Source: Halovenus sp037080055
GTDB lineage: Archaea > Halobacteriota > Halobacteria > Halobacteriales > Haloarculaceae
DNA: 64,000 nt
Direction of reading: 5' to 3'
NCBI RefSeq assembly: GCF_037080055.1
Contig: NZ_JBAOJI010000004.1
Coordinates: 62,001 to 126,000, forward strand
In this document: positions 16,459-24,596 of the stretch, piece by piece
Position numbering within the stretch: the stretch's first letter is position 1
Layout of the letters: every line of letters starts with the position of its first letter
The notes under the pieces: generated by a model
What the model was told of the DNA's origin: nothing
Databases searched by the model: none
Seen by the model: only the letters and a program-made list of their open reading frames with translations
Position numbers and translations under genes: made by a program

Positions 16459-17352
16459 TCAGCGCCTGTCAACGCCGAGATACGACGGTAGCGTCGTTAG
16501 CTCCGACCGTTCGATATCAAAGGCAGAAATATCATTTGTAGTAGTCGTGTTGTCGAACTGTAACGATCGGAACTGATCGCGGCCCATCGGGACGCCTGGA
16601 ATCGCGCCCGCGACGCTCAGGCCGATGCCAGCGAGGGCCATCGGAATCGGGAGTATCTTGACTGACTGCCCGCGAGCCTGTCGCGTGAGTTTGGCGACCT
16701 CGGCGAGTTCGAGCACTTCTGGCCCGCCGATTTCGTACGTTTCGCCGACGTGGCGCTCGTCTTCGATGCTATCGGCGAGCATCTCGACCAGATCCGCGAT
16801 GTAGATGGGCTGGAAACGCGTCTTGCCGCCACCGGGCAGCGGTGCGAGGACGGGCGGCGTGAGTTTCCGAGTGAAGGAGAGAAACTCCCCGCCGTCGCCG
16901 AAGACCACCGAAGGCCGGAAAATCGTCCAGTCCAATTCGGAGTCTTGGACGTGCTCCTCGGCGCGGCCCTTGGCTCGGATGTAGTGGGTCGGCCCGTCGG
17001 GGTCGGCCCCGAGCGCGCTCAGTTGGACGAACTGCTCGATGTCGTGTTTCTCGGCGCCGCGTACGCAGTTTTCGGTGCCGCCGCGGTGGAGTCGATCGTG
17101 CATCTCGTTGCCGCCCTTTGGCTCGAACAGCGGCGAGAGCGCAACGAGGTTGTAGACCACATCCTGCCCCTCGAAGGCCGATTCGATGGAGTCGTACGCC
17201 GTCACGTCACCCATCGCTGTCTCGACGCCGTCGGGAAGCGTTCCGCTGTCGGGACTGCGGGAGAGCACCGTCACGTCGTGATCGCGAGCGAGCAATTGCT
17301 CGCTGAGGTGTGTGCCGATGAAGCCGCTGCCGCCGACGAGAAGTATGTTCAT
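16459..17352 (-). CDS. NAD(P)-binding SDR-type epimerase/NDUFA9-like protein
   Basis: A 297-residue Rossmann protein that opens MNILLVGGSGFIGTHLSEQL (G-x-x-G-x-x-G). It continues with VVYNLVAL, YIRAKGRAEEHV and FRPSVVFGDGGEF, as in atypical extended SDRs of the NDUFA9/complex-I assembly type. The catalytic Tyr is in HYIRAKG. A TATA (CTTTATT, ~17376-17382) 26 nt upstream supports ATG 17352; the longer frame to 17454 is rejected. Its substrate is not identifiable; roles in quinone or lipid metabolism are guesses. Confidence 0.85.
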   Translation of the reverse strand: MNILLVGGSGFIGTHLSEQLLARDHDVTVLSRSPDSGTLPDGVETAMGDVTAYDSIESAFEGQDVVYNLVALSPLFEPKGGNEMHDRLHRGGTENCVRGAEKHDIEQFVQLSALGADPDGPTHYIRAKGRAEEHVQDSELDWTIFRPSVVFGDGGEFLSFTRKLTPPVLAPLPGGGKTRFQPIYIADLVEMLADSIEDERHVGETYEIGGPEVLELAEVAKLTRQARGQSVKILPIPMALAGIGLSVAGAIPGVPMGRDQFRSLQFDNTTTTNDISAFDIERSELTTLPSYLGVDRR

Positions 17353-17459
17353 ACCGGTCTGTTGGATCCGACAGTGAATAAAGCCACCACTCCTCCGACG
17401 GAATCGACCGATGAGCGACACAGTTAGGCCGCAGTAGCTCAAAGTCGAGCGCACAACAG

Positions 17460-17804
17460 ATGGCGTTCTGGATGAGTTCGGCGGTCGGGTTGGCCGTGGT
17501 CAATCTCTTCTTGTTGGCCGTCCTCGGGGCCGTCTGGCTGCGGAACTACCGGACCTTCCGGACGAATCTCCTGCTCGGGCTGTTACTGTTTGCCGGTGTG
17601 TTGGCGATGGAAAATCTCGTCGCAATCGGTGCCTATCTCTCGACGGAAATGGTCTACGCAGGCGGGACGAGGGCGATGTACGCGGTCGTTGGACTGCGTG
17701 CGATGCAGTTTCTCGCCTTGTCCTTTCTGACGGTTGTGACGCTGTTTCCCTCCGGGAGCATCTTCCGGTCGGTCCGCGAGCGAGCAAGCGGCGAGCGCTC
17801 GTGA
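17460..17804 (+). CDS. Small multi-TM protein, paralogue of 17808-18098
   Basis: A 114-residue membrane protein with three predicted TM helices (about residues 6-26, 34-58, 72-94) and a basic C-terminus SVRERASGERS. Its central motif W-L-x-x-Y-R-T-F and the M-E-N-L-V-A block recur in the convergent neighbour (WLQSYRTF and LAENLVAL), so the two are paralogues in mirrored orientation. No function is known to me. The two stop codons are only 3 nt apart. Confidence 0.75.
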   Translation: MAFWMSSAVGLAVVNLFLLAVLGAVWLRNYRTFRTNLLLGLLLFAGVLAMENLVAIGAYLSTEMVYAGGTRAMYAVVGLRAMQFLALSFLTVVTLFPSGSIFRSVRERASGERS

Positions 17805-17807
17805 TGG

Positions 17808-18098
17808 TCAGTCCAGGCTCACGTAGGTGAACACGGAAACGGCAACTAGCTGGAGCGCTCGCATCACGACGACGAGGGTCCCGATGGTCGGATCGTCGAC
17901 GAACAGCATCTCCATAGTAAAAAAGTAGAAATACAGCGCAACGAGATTCTCGGCGAGCAAGACCAGACAGAAGGCGAGCAAACCGAGGGCGAGTGGTGTT
18001 CCGAACGTTCGGTAGCTCTGGAGCCAGATGCCGCTGAGCACCAGCAGGACGAGAACGGTGAGGGCAGACAGCGCAGCAGCGATAGCGAGCGTGTTCAT
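17808..18098 (-). CDS. Small multi-TM protein, co-operonic with HTH regulator
   Basis: A 96-residue protein with three TM helices (LAIAAALSALTVLVLLVLSG, a middle LALGLLAFCLVLLAENLVAL, and a C-terminal LQLVAVSVFTYVSL). Its ATG overlaps the stop of the upstream winged-helix gene (ATGA at 18095-18098). Regulator plus three-TM protein is a recurrent haloarchaeal pairing in my experience; the membrane part may sense or modulate the regulator, which is inference. It is homologous to the product of 17460-17804. Confidence 0.78.
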   Translation of the reverse strand: MNTLAIAAALSALTVLVLLVLSGIWLQSYRTFGTPLALGLLAFCLVLLAENLVALYFYFFTMEMLFVDDPTIGTLVVVMRALQLVAVSVFTYVSLD

Positions 18099-18370
18099 TC
18101 CAGATGCTCCATGATGGTCTCGAATTCGTCTTCGTGGTGTTCGAACTGGTCGGTCAAGAAGTAGAGTTCGCCGTAGTCGTTGCCCCCTGGCTCGACGACA
18201 TCGTGTTCTTCGAGCATGTCGAGATGATGTCGGACGGTGTTGTACCCGATATCGAACTTCCCGGCCAACTGGTTGGCGTTGTGGGGTCTCTGTTGAAGAA
18301 GGCGGATGATACGAGCACGGTTCTCCCCACCCCGTGTTCCGGTGATTAGATACCACAGCGCCTTCTCCAT
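18095..18370 (-). CDS. ArsR-like winged-helix transcriptional regulator
   Basis: A 91-residue DNA-binding protein. The helix-turn-helix segment NRARIIRLLQQRPHNANQLA plus FDIGYNTVRHHLDMLEEHDVV (recognition helix YNTVRHHLDML) is followed by the beta wing GNDYGELYFLTD. There is no sensor domain. A TATA-like ATTTAT at ~18396-18402 supports leaderless ATG 18370. It overlaps the downstream TM-protein gene by 4 nt, so both should be made together. Confidence 0.87.
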   Translation of the reverse strand: MEKALWYLITGTRGGENRARIIRLLQQRPHNANQLAGKFDIGYNTVRHHLDMLEEHDVVEPGGNDYGELYFLTDQFEHHEDEFETIMEHLE

Positions 18371-18559
18371 CTTGTAGGGGATAAATGCCGGATCACATAA
18401 ATCTGGCCAGATTCGGGTGACAACGCTGAATTCTAGACGGAGTTCACACGCAGTTTGAAAAATTCACTTTGGACCTCGGCGAGCAGCTCTTGGTATGTCG
18501 AACAGAGAGAGACAGATACAGACGGACTCAGCGAGAGGACTCACAGCCAATTGCCAGCA

Positions 18560-20311
18560 ATGATCGGAACCACAGCACTCACCGCGGGAATCGTCGAGAC
18601 GGAAACCACCATCACAGTGAGTCGGCTCCTACTGATCGCCGCAAGTGTGGGACTACTCGGAGCGGCCGTTCGGACCGCCCGCACGGCCACCGGTCCGGTC
18701 GGGCAGCCCTTCCTGGCACTGCTCGGTCTGCTCAGCGCCACGGCACTCTGTCTGGGTGTGACCGCGGGCTCGGGAACGGCGAACAAGCTGATCTGGCTGG
18801 GCACGAACCTCACCATCCCGGTCGCGCTGCTGGCGGTGAGCTGTCGGTACTACGGTATTGCACTGTTCAGTTCCAGAGCGAGAACCGCTGGCGTCCTCGT
18901 CCCACTCGGTGCCGGAGCGGTCGGCAGTCTGCTGCTCATTCTCGGAACGCCGGCAAAGACACCGGGAGCGGCGGCGCCGCTGGAACTGCTCGCCGGGCTC
19001 CCGCCGCTCGTCTTCGACGCCGCGGTAACGTTCGACCGTGTCGGGCGGTACTACACGGCTGCGCTGGTCCTCGTTGCCGTCGGAATCGTCGCCGTGAACG
19101 TCCTCAGATACGAACACCTCGACACGCGGCTGGCGGCCGCGCTCGCCTTCGTCGGCGGCTGGCCGTGGCTCGGGAACTTCGTCGTTCCCGAACTGGGAGC
19201 CGCATACGGCGACGGGGCGGCGATCAGCGTGCTCGCCGGCGGCTACCTCGTGAGCGTTGCCGTCGCCGGACTCGTCATCGGACCACTTCGACTGTTCGAG
19301 TCCTCGCCGGCCGCCGGCAACATCGGTCCCGAACGAGCGCTCGATTCGATGGCTGATGCCGTGATCATCACCGACGCCGAGGGTCGAGTTCTTCGGCTGA
19401 ACGCGGTAGCTCGCGAGATATTCGGGATGACCGCAGCCGAGTCGGTCGGTCAGCCCCTGCCGGCGGTCGTCGGACGCCAGGAATCGGAACTGGATACGGA
19501 GTCGCCGGTCGAAATCGAGACGACAGACGGGACCCGGCAGTTCGCCGTCACCCGTTCGCCGGTGAGAAACGGCGGAACGACCCGCGGGACGGTGTACGTC
19601 CTCCGGGACGTGACACGACGACAGAACCGCGAGCAGCGTCTCGAAGTCCTCAATCGAGTCCTGCGACACAACCTTCGGAACGACGCGACGAGTATCATCG
19701 GTCGGGCACAGCTCATCAGCGAGGGTGACGGTGGCGAAGACTCCGCACAAGCGATCATCGAGACGACGCGGGATCTGGTCGGCGTCGCCGAGAGTGCCCG
19801 CGATATTGAAAGTATGATGGCTGCGACCGGAAGCCAGCGAGCGGTCGATGTCGAGCCCATCGTTCAGCGCGTTATCGACGATATCGGCTCGGCGTATCCG
19901 GGTGTCGAGCTAACAACGGCGGTGCCTGCAGACGCGACGGTGGCCGCCAGCGAGCGAGTCCTCGAAACCGTCCTCACCGAACTCGTCGAAAACGCGGCGA
20001 AACACAACGACACTTCGGAACCGTTCGTCGTTGTCTCGGTCGAGCAGTCCCGAGACGGTTCTGCGGTGATCGCCGTCTCTGACAACGGACCGGGCGTCCC
20101 GGAACACGAGCGGGCCGTTCTCGACTCCGGGGGTGAGGACCAACTGGAACACGGCAGCGGCCTGGGGCTGTGGGCAGTCCATTGGGGAGTGACACAGATC
20201 GGTGGGACGCTCTCGATTACCGAGAACACGCCTCGCGGAACGACGGTGGCGATGACGATGCCGACAGCGGCAAACTCACACCAGGATACCAGTGTGTCGG
20301 CCACGTCGTGA
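18560..20311 (+). CDS. 7TM-PAS sensor histidine kinase
   Basis: About 583 residues. The N-terminal ~240 form seven TM helices (VSRLLLIAASVGLLGAA through YLVSVAVAGLVIGPLRL), the histidine-kinase N-terminal 7TM type. Next come PAS (ALDSMADAVIITDAEGRVLR, ~250-365), H-box VLRHNLRNDA, N-box ELVENAAKHND, D-box SDNGPGVP and G-box GSGLGLWAVHW. It should sense a membrane-associated or external signal and phosphorylate an unlinked regulator. The frame is open back to a TTG at 18455. ATG 18560 is preferred because TM1 follows directly, but I see no clear TATA. Confidence 0.88.
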   Translation: MIGTTALTAGIVETETTITVSRLLLIAASVGLLGAAVRTARTATGPVGQPFLALLGLLSATALCLGVTAGSGTANKLIWLGTNLTIPVALLAVSCRYYGIALFSSRARTAGVLVPLGAGAVGSLLLILGTPAKTPGAAAPLELLAGLPPLVFDAAVTFDRVGRYYTAALVLVAVGIVAVNVLRYEHLDTRLAAALAFVGGWPWLGNFVVPELGAAYGDGAAISVLAGGYLVSVAVAGLVIGPLRLFESSPAAGNIGPERALDSMADAVIITDAEGRVLRLNAVAREIFGMTAAESVGQPLPAVVGRQESELDTESPVEIETTDGTRQFAVTRSPVRNGGTTRGTVYVLRDVTRRQNREQRLEVLNRVLRHNLRNDATSIIGRAQLISEGDGGEDSAQAIIETTRDLVGVAESARDIESMMAATGSQRAVDVEPIVQRVIDDIGSAYPGVELTTAVPADATVAASERVLETVLTELVENAAKHNDTSEPFVVVSVEQSRDGSAVIAVSDNGPGVPEHERAVLDSGGEDQLEHGSGLGLWAVHWGVTQIGGTLSITENTPRGTTVAMTMPTAANSHQDTSVSATS

Positions 20312-20327
20312 TTGTCGAGGCCGCCGA

Positions 20328-21335
20328 TCAGTTCGGGAGCAAGCTAACCAGCGCGACCGCTTCGGCGAAAACCCAGACGACAAAGAGCGCGTACGCCCCG
20401 AGCAGAAGATACGCCTCTCGACTCGTGAGCAGAAGTCCGGTCCGCAGAGTCACGAAGAGCAGAACCGTCGCCGCGATCAGACAGCCCATCATCGGTGCGG
20501 CGATGCCGAAATCGATCGGTGCGGCCCCGAGCAGGAGGATACCGAAGGGGATGACGACGAGCAGATCGAAGATATTCGAGCCGACGACGTTGGCGATGCT
20601 GGCGACGTGGTCCTCGCTGTCGGCGGCCTGGATGCTGACCAGCGTGTCGGGGAGGCTGGTCGCCGCCGCGACGATGGTTACCCCCCAGAGGAAATCCGGC
20701 GTGTCCGCAACTTCGCCGAGATAGATGACGGAATCGACGAGCCGTTCGACGGAAACGAGGATGACGAGCAACCCGGCTAAAAGCCAGCCCCACTCCTTGC
20801 GTGGCTCGATTCCGCTGGTCGGCGGTGTCTCGGTGTAATCGACGGTGTCCTGCCACTGCAAGAAGAGATACAGTACGTAGACGAGAAGGGGTGCGGCAGC
20901 CAGCGGGCGAGTCAGTTGTCCCGAGAGCGTGCCGTCGATCGGGTTGTAGATCAGCGCGAGCGCGAAGGTCAAAAAGAGGACGACGACCGCGAGCAGATAG
21001 AACAGTGTCTCCTTGTGCACGAGCGTCCGCGTCGAATTCATATCTCGGCCCGGGACCAGCACGGCGAGTGCAGGGATCACGAGGACGTTGAAAATCGCCG
21101 AACCGACGATTGCGCCGACACCAAGCCCGAAGGAACCCGCGAGGGCGGCGAAGACGACACTCGCCAGTTCGGGAAAGCTCGATCCAGCGGCAGCGATTAT
21201 GCCGCCCTGAACGACCGGTGGAAGCTGGTAGTAGGTCGCGAGGCGGGCACTCGCGTCTTCGAGCCAGCCGCTGCCGATCCAGATGGCTGCCGTGGTGACG
21301 ACGACCACCGCAATCGCGACCGCCAGTTCGATCAT
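20328..21335 (-). CDS. Sodium/calcium exchanger family antiporter (CaCA)
   Basis: A 335-residue transporter with about ten TM helices and the two alpha-repeats of the family. Repeat 1 has AAGSSFPELASVVFAA and GAIVGSAIFNVLV; repeat 2 has AAATSLPDTLVSIQAA and ANVVGSNIFDLLVVI. The conserved acidic residues (E in FPEL, D in LPDT) and G-S-x-I-F-N/D motifs bind cations. It exchanges Na+ (or H+) for Ca2+ or similar. It converges with the 7TM kinase, 16 nt apart, and is divergent from purC. Confidence 0.92.
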   Translation of the reverse strand: MIELAVAIAVVVVTTAAIWIGSGWLEDASARLATYYQLPPVVQGGIIAAAGSSFPELASVVFAALAGSFGLGVGAIVGSAIFNVLVIPALAVLVPGRDMNSTRTLVHKETLFYLLAVVVLFLTFALALIYNPIDGTLSGQLTRPLAAAPLLVYVLYLFLQWQDTVDYTETPPTSGIEPRKEWGWLLAGLLVILVSVERLVDSVIYLGEVADTPDFLWGVTIVAAATSLPDTLVSIQAADSEDHVASIANVVGSNIFDLLVVIPFGILLLGAAPIDFGIAAPMMGCLIAATVLLFVTLRTGLLLTSREAYLLLGAYALFVVWVFAEAVALVSLLPN

Positions 21336-21451
21336 CTGTCTGGCTCTTGTCCGGCCACTCTATAAAAGCGGCCGGTGTCGGTCCGGCTCCGCAGTTGAGA
21401 CGGAGCCCGAAACTACAACTATCTTAACCACCGCCCGAGTACGGACGCCCA

Positions 21452-22480
21452 ATGACGAGTGTCAAGAACTTCCGGATCGAGGACGAGGCTACTCGCGCGG
21501 AACTCGGCCGGGGAGTCTTCGAATTCACCGACGATTACTCCGTGTTCGACTGGGGGAAGATGCCCGACCAGATTCCCGATAAGGGGGCGTCACTCTGTGC
21601 GATGGGCGCGTTCAACTTCGAGTTGCTCGAATCTGAGGAAATCCCGACGCACTACCGCGGCGTCGTCTCCGACGGTGATGTGGTTGCGTTGGAGACCGCA
21701 CTCGACCGCGACGACGCGCCGACGGAGATGGCCATCGATCTGACGATGGTTCCCGACCTGCCCTTCGAGGGCGGAAGCTATGATTACGACGCCTACTACG
21801 ACGCCGTCGACGACCACTATCTGATTCCACTCGAAATCGTCTTCCGTAATCGCGTCCCCGTCGGTTCCTCGCTGCGCAAGCGTTCGGACCCCACAGATCA
21901 CGGCCTCTCGATGGAAGAATGGCCCGACGAGCCAGTCGATCTCCCCGAGCCAATCGTCGAGTTCTCGACGAAGTACGAGAAACAGGACCGATATCTCGAC
22001 CGGGAGGAAGCCGCCGATATCGCCGGGCTGGCGGCGGTCGACGATCTCGAATCGGTCGCACAGGAAGTGAATCGGATCGTTACAGAACAGGCCGCCGACG
22101 CCGGTCTCGACCATCAGGACGGCAAGATCGAGTGTCTCTACTACGAGGGAGAGATCCGCGTCGCCGACGTGGTGGGTACCTTCGACGAGAACCGCTTCTC
22201 CCGTGAGGGCCAGCAGATCTCGAAGGAAGTGATCCGGCAGTACCACAAGCGCACCCAACCAGAGTGGGTCGAGGCCGTCAGCACCGCGAAATCACGGGCC
22301 GACGAGGAGGGCGTCGCCGACTGGAAATCCCTCTGTGAACGCCAGCCCGAACCGCTCGACGACGAGGTTATCCAGACCGCTCGGGATCTCTACTGTGCCG
22401 GGACGAACGAGTACACCGGGCGAGAGGTCTTCGACGCTCCTGCCCTCGGTGACGTGCTGGCGACAGTCCGAGAACTGTAG
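21452..22480 (+). CDS. purC: SAICAR synthetase (PurC)
   Basis: A 342-residue enzyme. It joins CAIR and aspartate using ATP, the seventh or eighth step of purine synthesis. The diagnostic segment IPLEIVFRNRVPVGSSLRKR carries the ATP/CAIR-binding glutamate and arginines. FEFTDDYSVFDWGKMPD at the N-terminus, and the metal-binding equivalent VADVVGTFDENRF, fit haloarchaeal PurC, which is longer than the bacterial enzyme (~240) because of inserts and a C-terminal extension. It is monocistronic. Confidence 0.93.
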   Translation: MTSVKNFRIEDEATRAELGRGVFEFTDDYSVFDWGKMPDQIPDKGASLCAMGAFNFELLESEEIPTHYRGVVSDGDVVALETALDRDDAPTEMAIDLTMVPDLPFEGGSYDYDAYYDAVDDHYLIPLEIVFRNRVPVGSSLRKRSDPTDHGLSMEEWPDEPVDLPEPIVEFSTKYEKQDRYLDREEAADIAGLAAVDDLESVAQEVNRIVTEQAADAGLDHQDGKIECLYYEGEIRVADVVGTFDENRFSREGQQISKEVIRQYHKRTQPEWVEAVSTAKSRADEEGVADWKSLCERQPEPLDDEVIQTARDLYCAGTNEYTGREVFDAPALGDVLATVREL

Positions 22481-22490
22481 TCTCAGGAGG

Positions 22491-24041
22491 CTAGCAGTCG
22501 TGTTCGATGATCGTCCATCGGTTTGGCTCGTCGTAAGAGCCGTCGAGTGGACTCCACTGATAGAGGCGGTGGACGATCACCCGCTTGACTGGCTCGTCGT
22601 TCCCGGCCGCCGCCTGCCGGCAGGCCCACTCCCCGTACGAGCGAGCGACCACGGGGCTGGCCTCGTCGTCGGCTGACTGTTCGACGAGGTTCATGAACTT
22701 CCGGTGGTAGTAGCTCTCGTACGCGGCCGTCGCGTCCGGCGGCCGGTCGAACTCGACAGCGCCGCCATCAGAAACGTCGATTGACTGCCCGTCGGCGAGT
22801 TCGGCTTCGGTCACGTACCAGTCGTACCCTTCGGAGGGATCCGGCGCGTAGAGCCCCCACTCCTGTTGGTCGAGATGCGCAGAATCGATCGCGTCGGGAA
22901 CGTCGCGATCGGTCACGTCACTCGCGGCGAACAACAGCATCCAGACCACGGTCAGAAAGCCAACCGCGGTCAGCAGCGAGCGAGCGAATTCGGTCACGAC
23001 GAGTCGATTCTTCGGGTCGAGCCTATCGAGGAGTCGGCGTTCGATCGGCGGCGTTGCCAGCGGCCCGAACCGGTCGCGGTCGGGAATTCGGTCGCGCCAG
23101 CGAGCAGGGACGAGACGCCCGAGCGTGTCCCAGAATGGCGTGGTGAGAAAGGGGAGGATGGAACTCATCAAGATGAACGGAAAGAGGCCGACAGCCATCG
23201 CTGTCGACATGCCGAAGAAAACGCCGAGATAGCCGAGCGCAGCGAGTGCTCGACTCCGCCCGACCGTTCCGAGCAAGAACAGCGCCGACCCGGCGAGCAG
23301 GGCCACCCACATGTAGTTGAGCGCCGTCATGAGCGCCGGGTATTCGACGATGACGTTGCCGAGATGAAATCGCATCGAGTCGTTGAGCAGGGCAACTTCG
23401 AGCGCATCGCCGGCGTACCAGTGCTCGCCGTCGTGTTTCAGGATGGCGTTTGCAGTGAAGACGACGACCGGCTGGAGCAAAACCGCAGCCGTGCCGAACG
23501 TACAGACCTGTTCGCGGGCCTCCCCGCGCCTGAGTGCGTCGACCGACCAGCGTTCACCCAGCGGTGCGAGAAGCGACAGAAAGAGCAGAATCCGAAACAG
23601 TCCGTCGCCGCCGTTGAGCACGGCCGGATTTCGGGCGTGCAGCGAGAGCAACAGGAGAAACGAAACGGCCCCGGTGAGTCGGCTCCTGTATCCGAGCAGG
23701 AAGACGACAGCGACGATAGCAGCGACGACAAAGAGTAGTTGTTGAAACCAGAGATCGCCGGACAGCGCGTGCAACGAGTAGCCGTTGTACTGGGCGTAGG
23801 TCACCTCGTAGGCGGCACGCGGGTACACGCCCTGATCCGTATAGAACCGTTCGAGATACCGGGAGCGCCGAAAGAGATCGAGGAGGAGCAGCGAGGCGAG
23901 CGCGATTCGATAGGCAGCGATGGCCCTGGTGTCGACCGTGAACCGGGCGCGGATGCGCTGCCAGAGCGGACCGACGGCCGTGCGGAGTTGTCTCGGGCCG
24001 TCGTCGCGGGAGGGACGCGTCTCGTTATCAGGTGGACACAT
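22491..24041 (-). CDS. HTTM-domain membrane protein (gamma-carboxylase-like)
   Basis: A 516-residue protein with a TM region homologous to the vitamin-K-dependent carboxylase fold (HTTM). It shows IAAYRIALASLLLLDLFRRS, YTDQGVYPR, LLLSLHARNPAVLNGGDGLF (the characteristic N-x-G-D) and a following LAPLGERWSVD. A soluble C-terminal domain of ~170 residues ends with EPNRWTIIEHDC. ATG 24041 is chosen over the open frame to 24161 because homologous sequence starts nearby. The reaction in archaea is unknown; lipid or quinone processing has been speculated. It converges with purC (10 nt). Confidence 0.85.
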   Translation of the reverse strand: MCPPDNETRPSRDDGPRQLRTAVGPLWQRIRARFTVDTRAIAAYRIALASLLLLDLFRRSRYLERFYTDQGVYPRAAYEVTYAQYNGYSLHALSGDLWFQQLLFVVAAIVAVVFLLGYRSRLTGAVSFLLLLSLHARNPAVLNGGDGLFRILLFLSLLAPLGERWSVDALRRGEAREQVCTFGTAAVLLQPVVVFTANAILKHDGEHWYAGDALEVALLNDSMRFHLGNVIVEYPALMTALNYMWVALLAGSALFLLGTVGRSRALAALGYLGVFFGMSTAMAVGLFPFILMSSILPFLTTPFWDTLGRLVPARWRDRIPDRDRFGPLATPPIERRLLDRLDPKNRLVVTEFARSLLTAVGFLTVVWMLLFAASDVTDRDVPDAIDSAHLDQQEWGLYAPDPSEGYDWYVTEAELADGQSIDVSDGGAVEFDRPPDATAAYESYYHRKFMNLVEQSADDEASPVVARSYGEWACRQAAAGNDEPVKRVIVHRLYQWSPLDGSYDEPNRWTIIEHDC

Positions 24042-24179
24042 GCTGAGTGGAATCAAATAGTGAAGTGATACGAGCGTGTTCAGCAACGAGTCGTGTATAC
24101 TTTGTGGAGAGACAACACGCCGTTTCAGCCGGATGTGACCATCTCCGGACTTTTTACCCATCGCCGATCAGATATCAGT

Positions 24180-24593
24180 ATGGCCACGAACAGCAGGAGT
24201 CGAGCGCCGGCCGGACAGCCACGACGAAAAGCCGGGATCTTCCTGAGCGTCCTCGCAGGCGTGCTCACGAGTCTCGTCTTCTCCTTTATTCCGTTTTCGA
24301 CGGTGCTCGGGGGGCTCGTCGCTGGCTATCTGCGCGGCGGAACTGAGGCCGACGGTGCATTTGTCGGCGGCGTTGCGGGCGTGGTGATGTTCGCGCCGTT
24401 TTTCCTCATCATGTACCTGATCTTGGGCGTCATCGCCCTCGGTGGCGCGCCGCCGCTGTTCAGCGGCATCGTCGTCCTGATATTCCTCAGCGTCGGGTTG
24501 TACACCATCGGCGCGTCTATCGCCGGCGGCTTTCTCGGTGCCTACGCGGCGAACGAACTCGACAGACCAGTCCCGGTTCTCGACGAAATCTGA
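24180..24593 (+). CDS. DUF5518-like membrane protein
   Basis: A 137-residue protein. A basic N-terminus (SRAPAGQPRRKAG) is followed by four TM helices. The first, with LTSLVFSFIPFSTVLGGLVAGYLRGG, is the hallmark of the haloarchaeal DUF5518 family as I remember it. Gly-rich helices alternate with short loops. A TATA-like CTTTTTACC at ~24150-24158 is 26 nt upstream of ATG 24180, so the longer frame from 24093 is not used. No function is known. It converges on the photolyase with a 3-nt gap. Confidence 0.82.
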   Translation: MATNSRSRAPAGQPRRKAGIFLSVLAGVLTSLVFSFIPFSTVLGGLVAGYLRGGTEADGAFVGGVAGVVMFAPFFLIMYLILGVIALGGAPPLFSGIVVLIFLSVGLYTIGASIAGGFLGAYAANELDRPVPVLDEI

Positions 24594-24596
24594 GCC

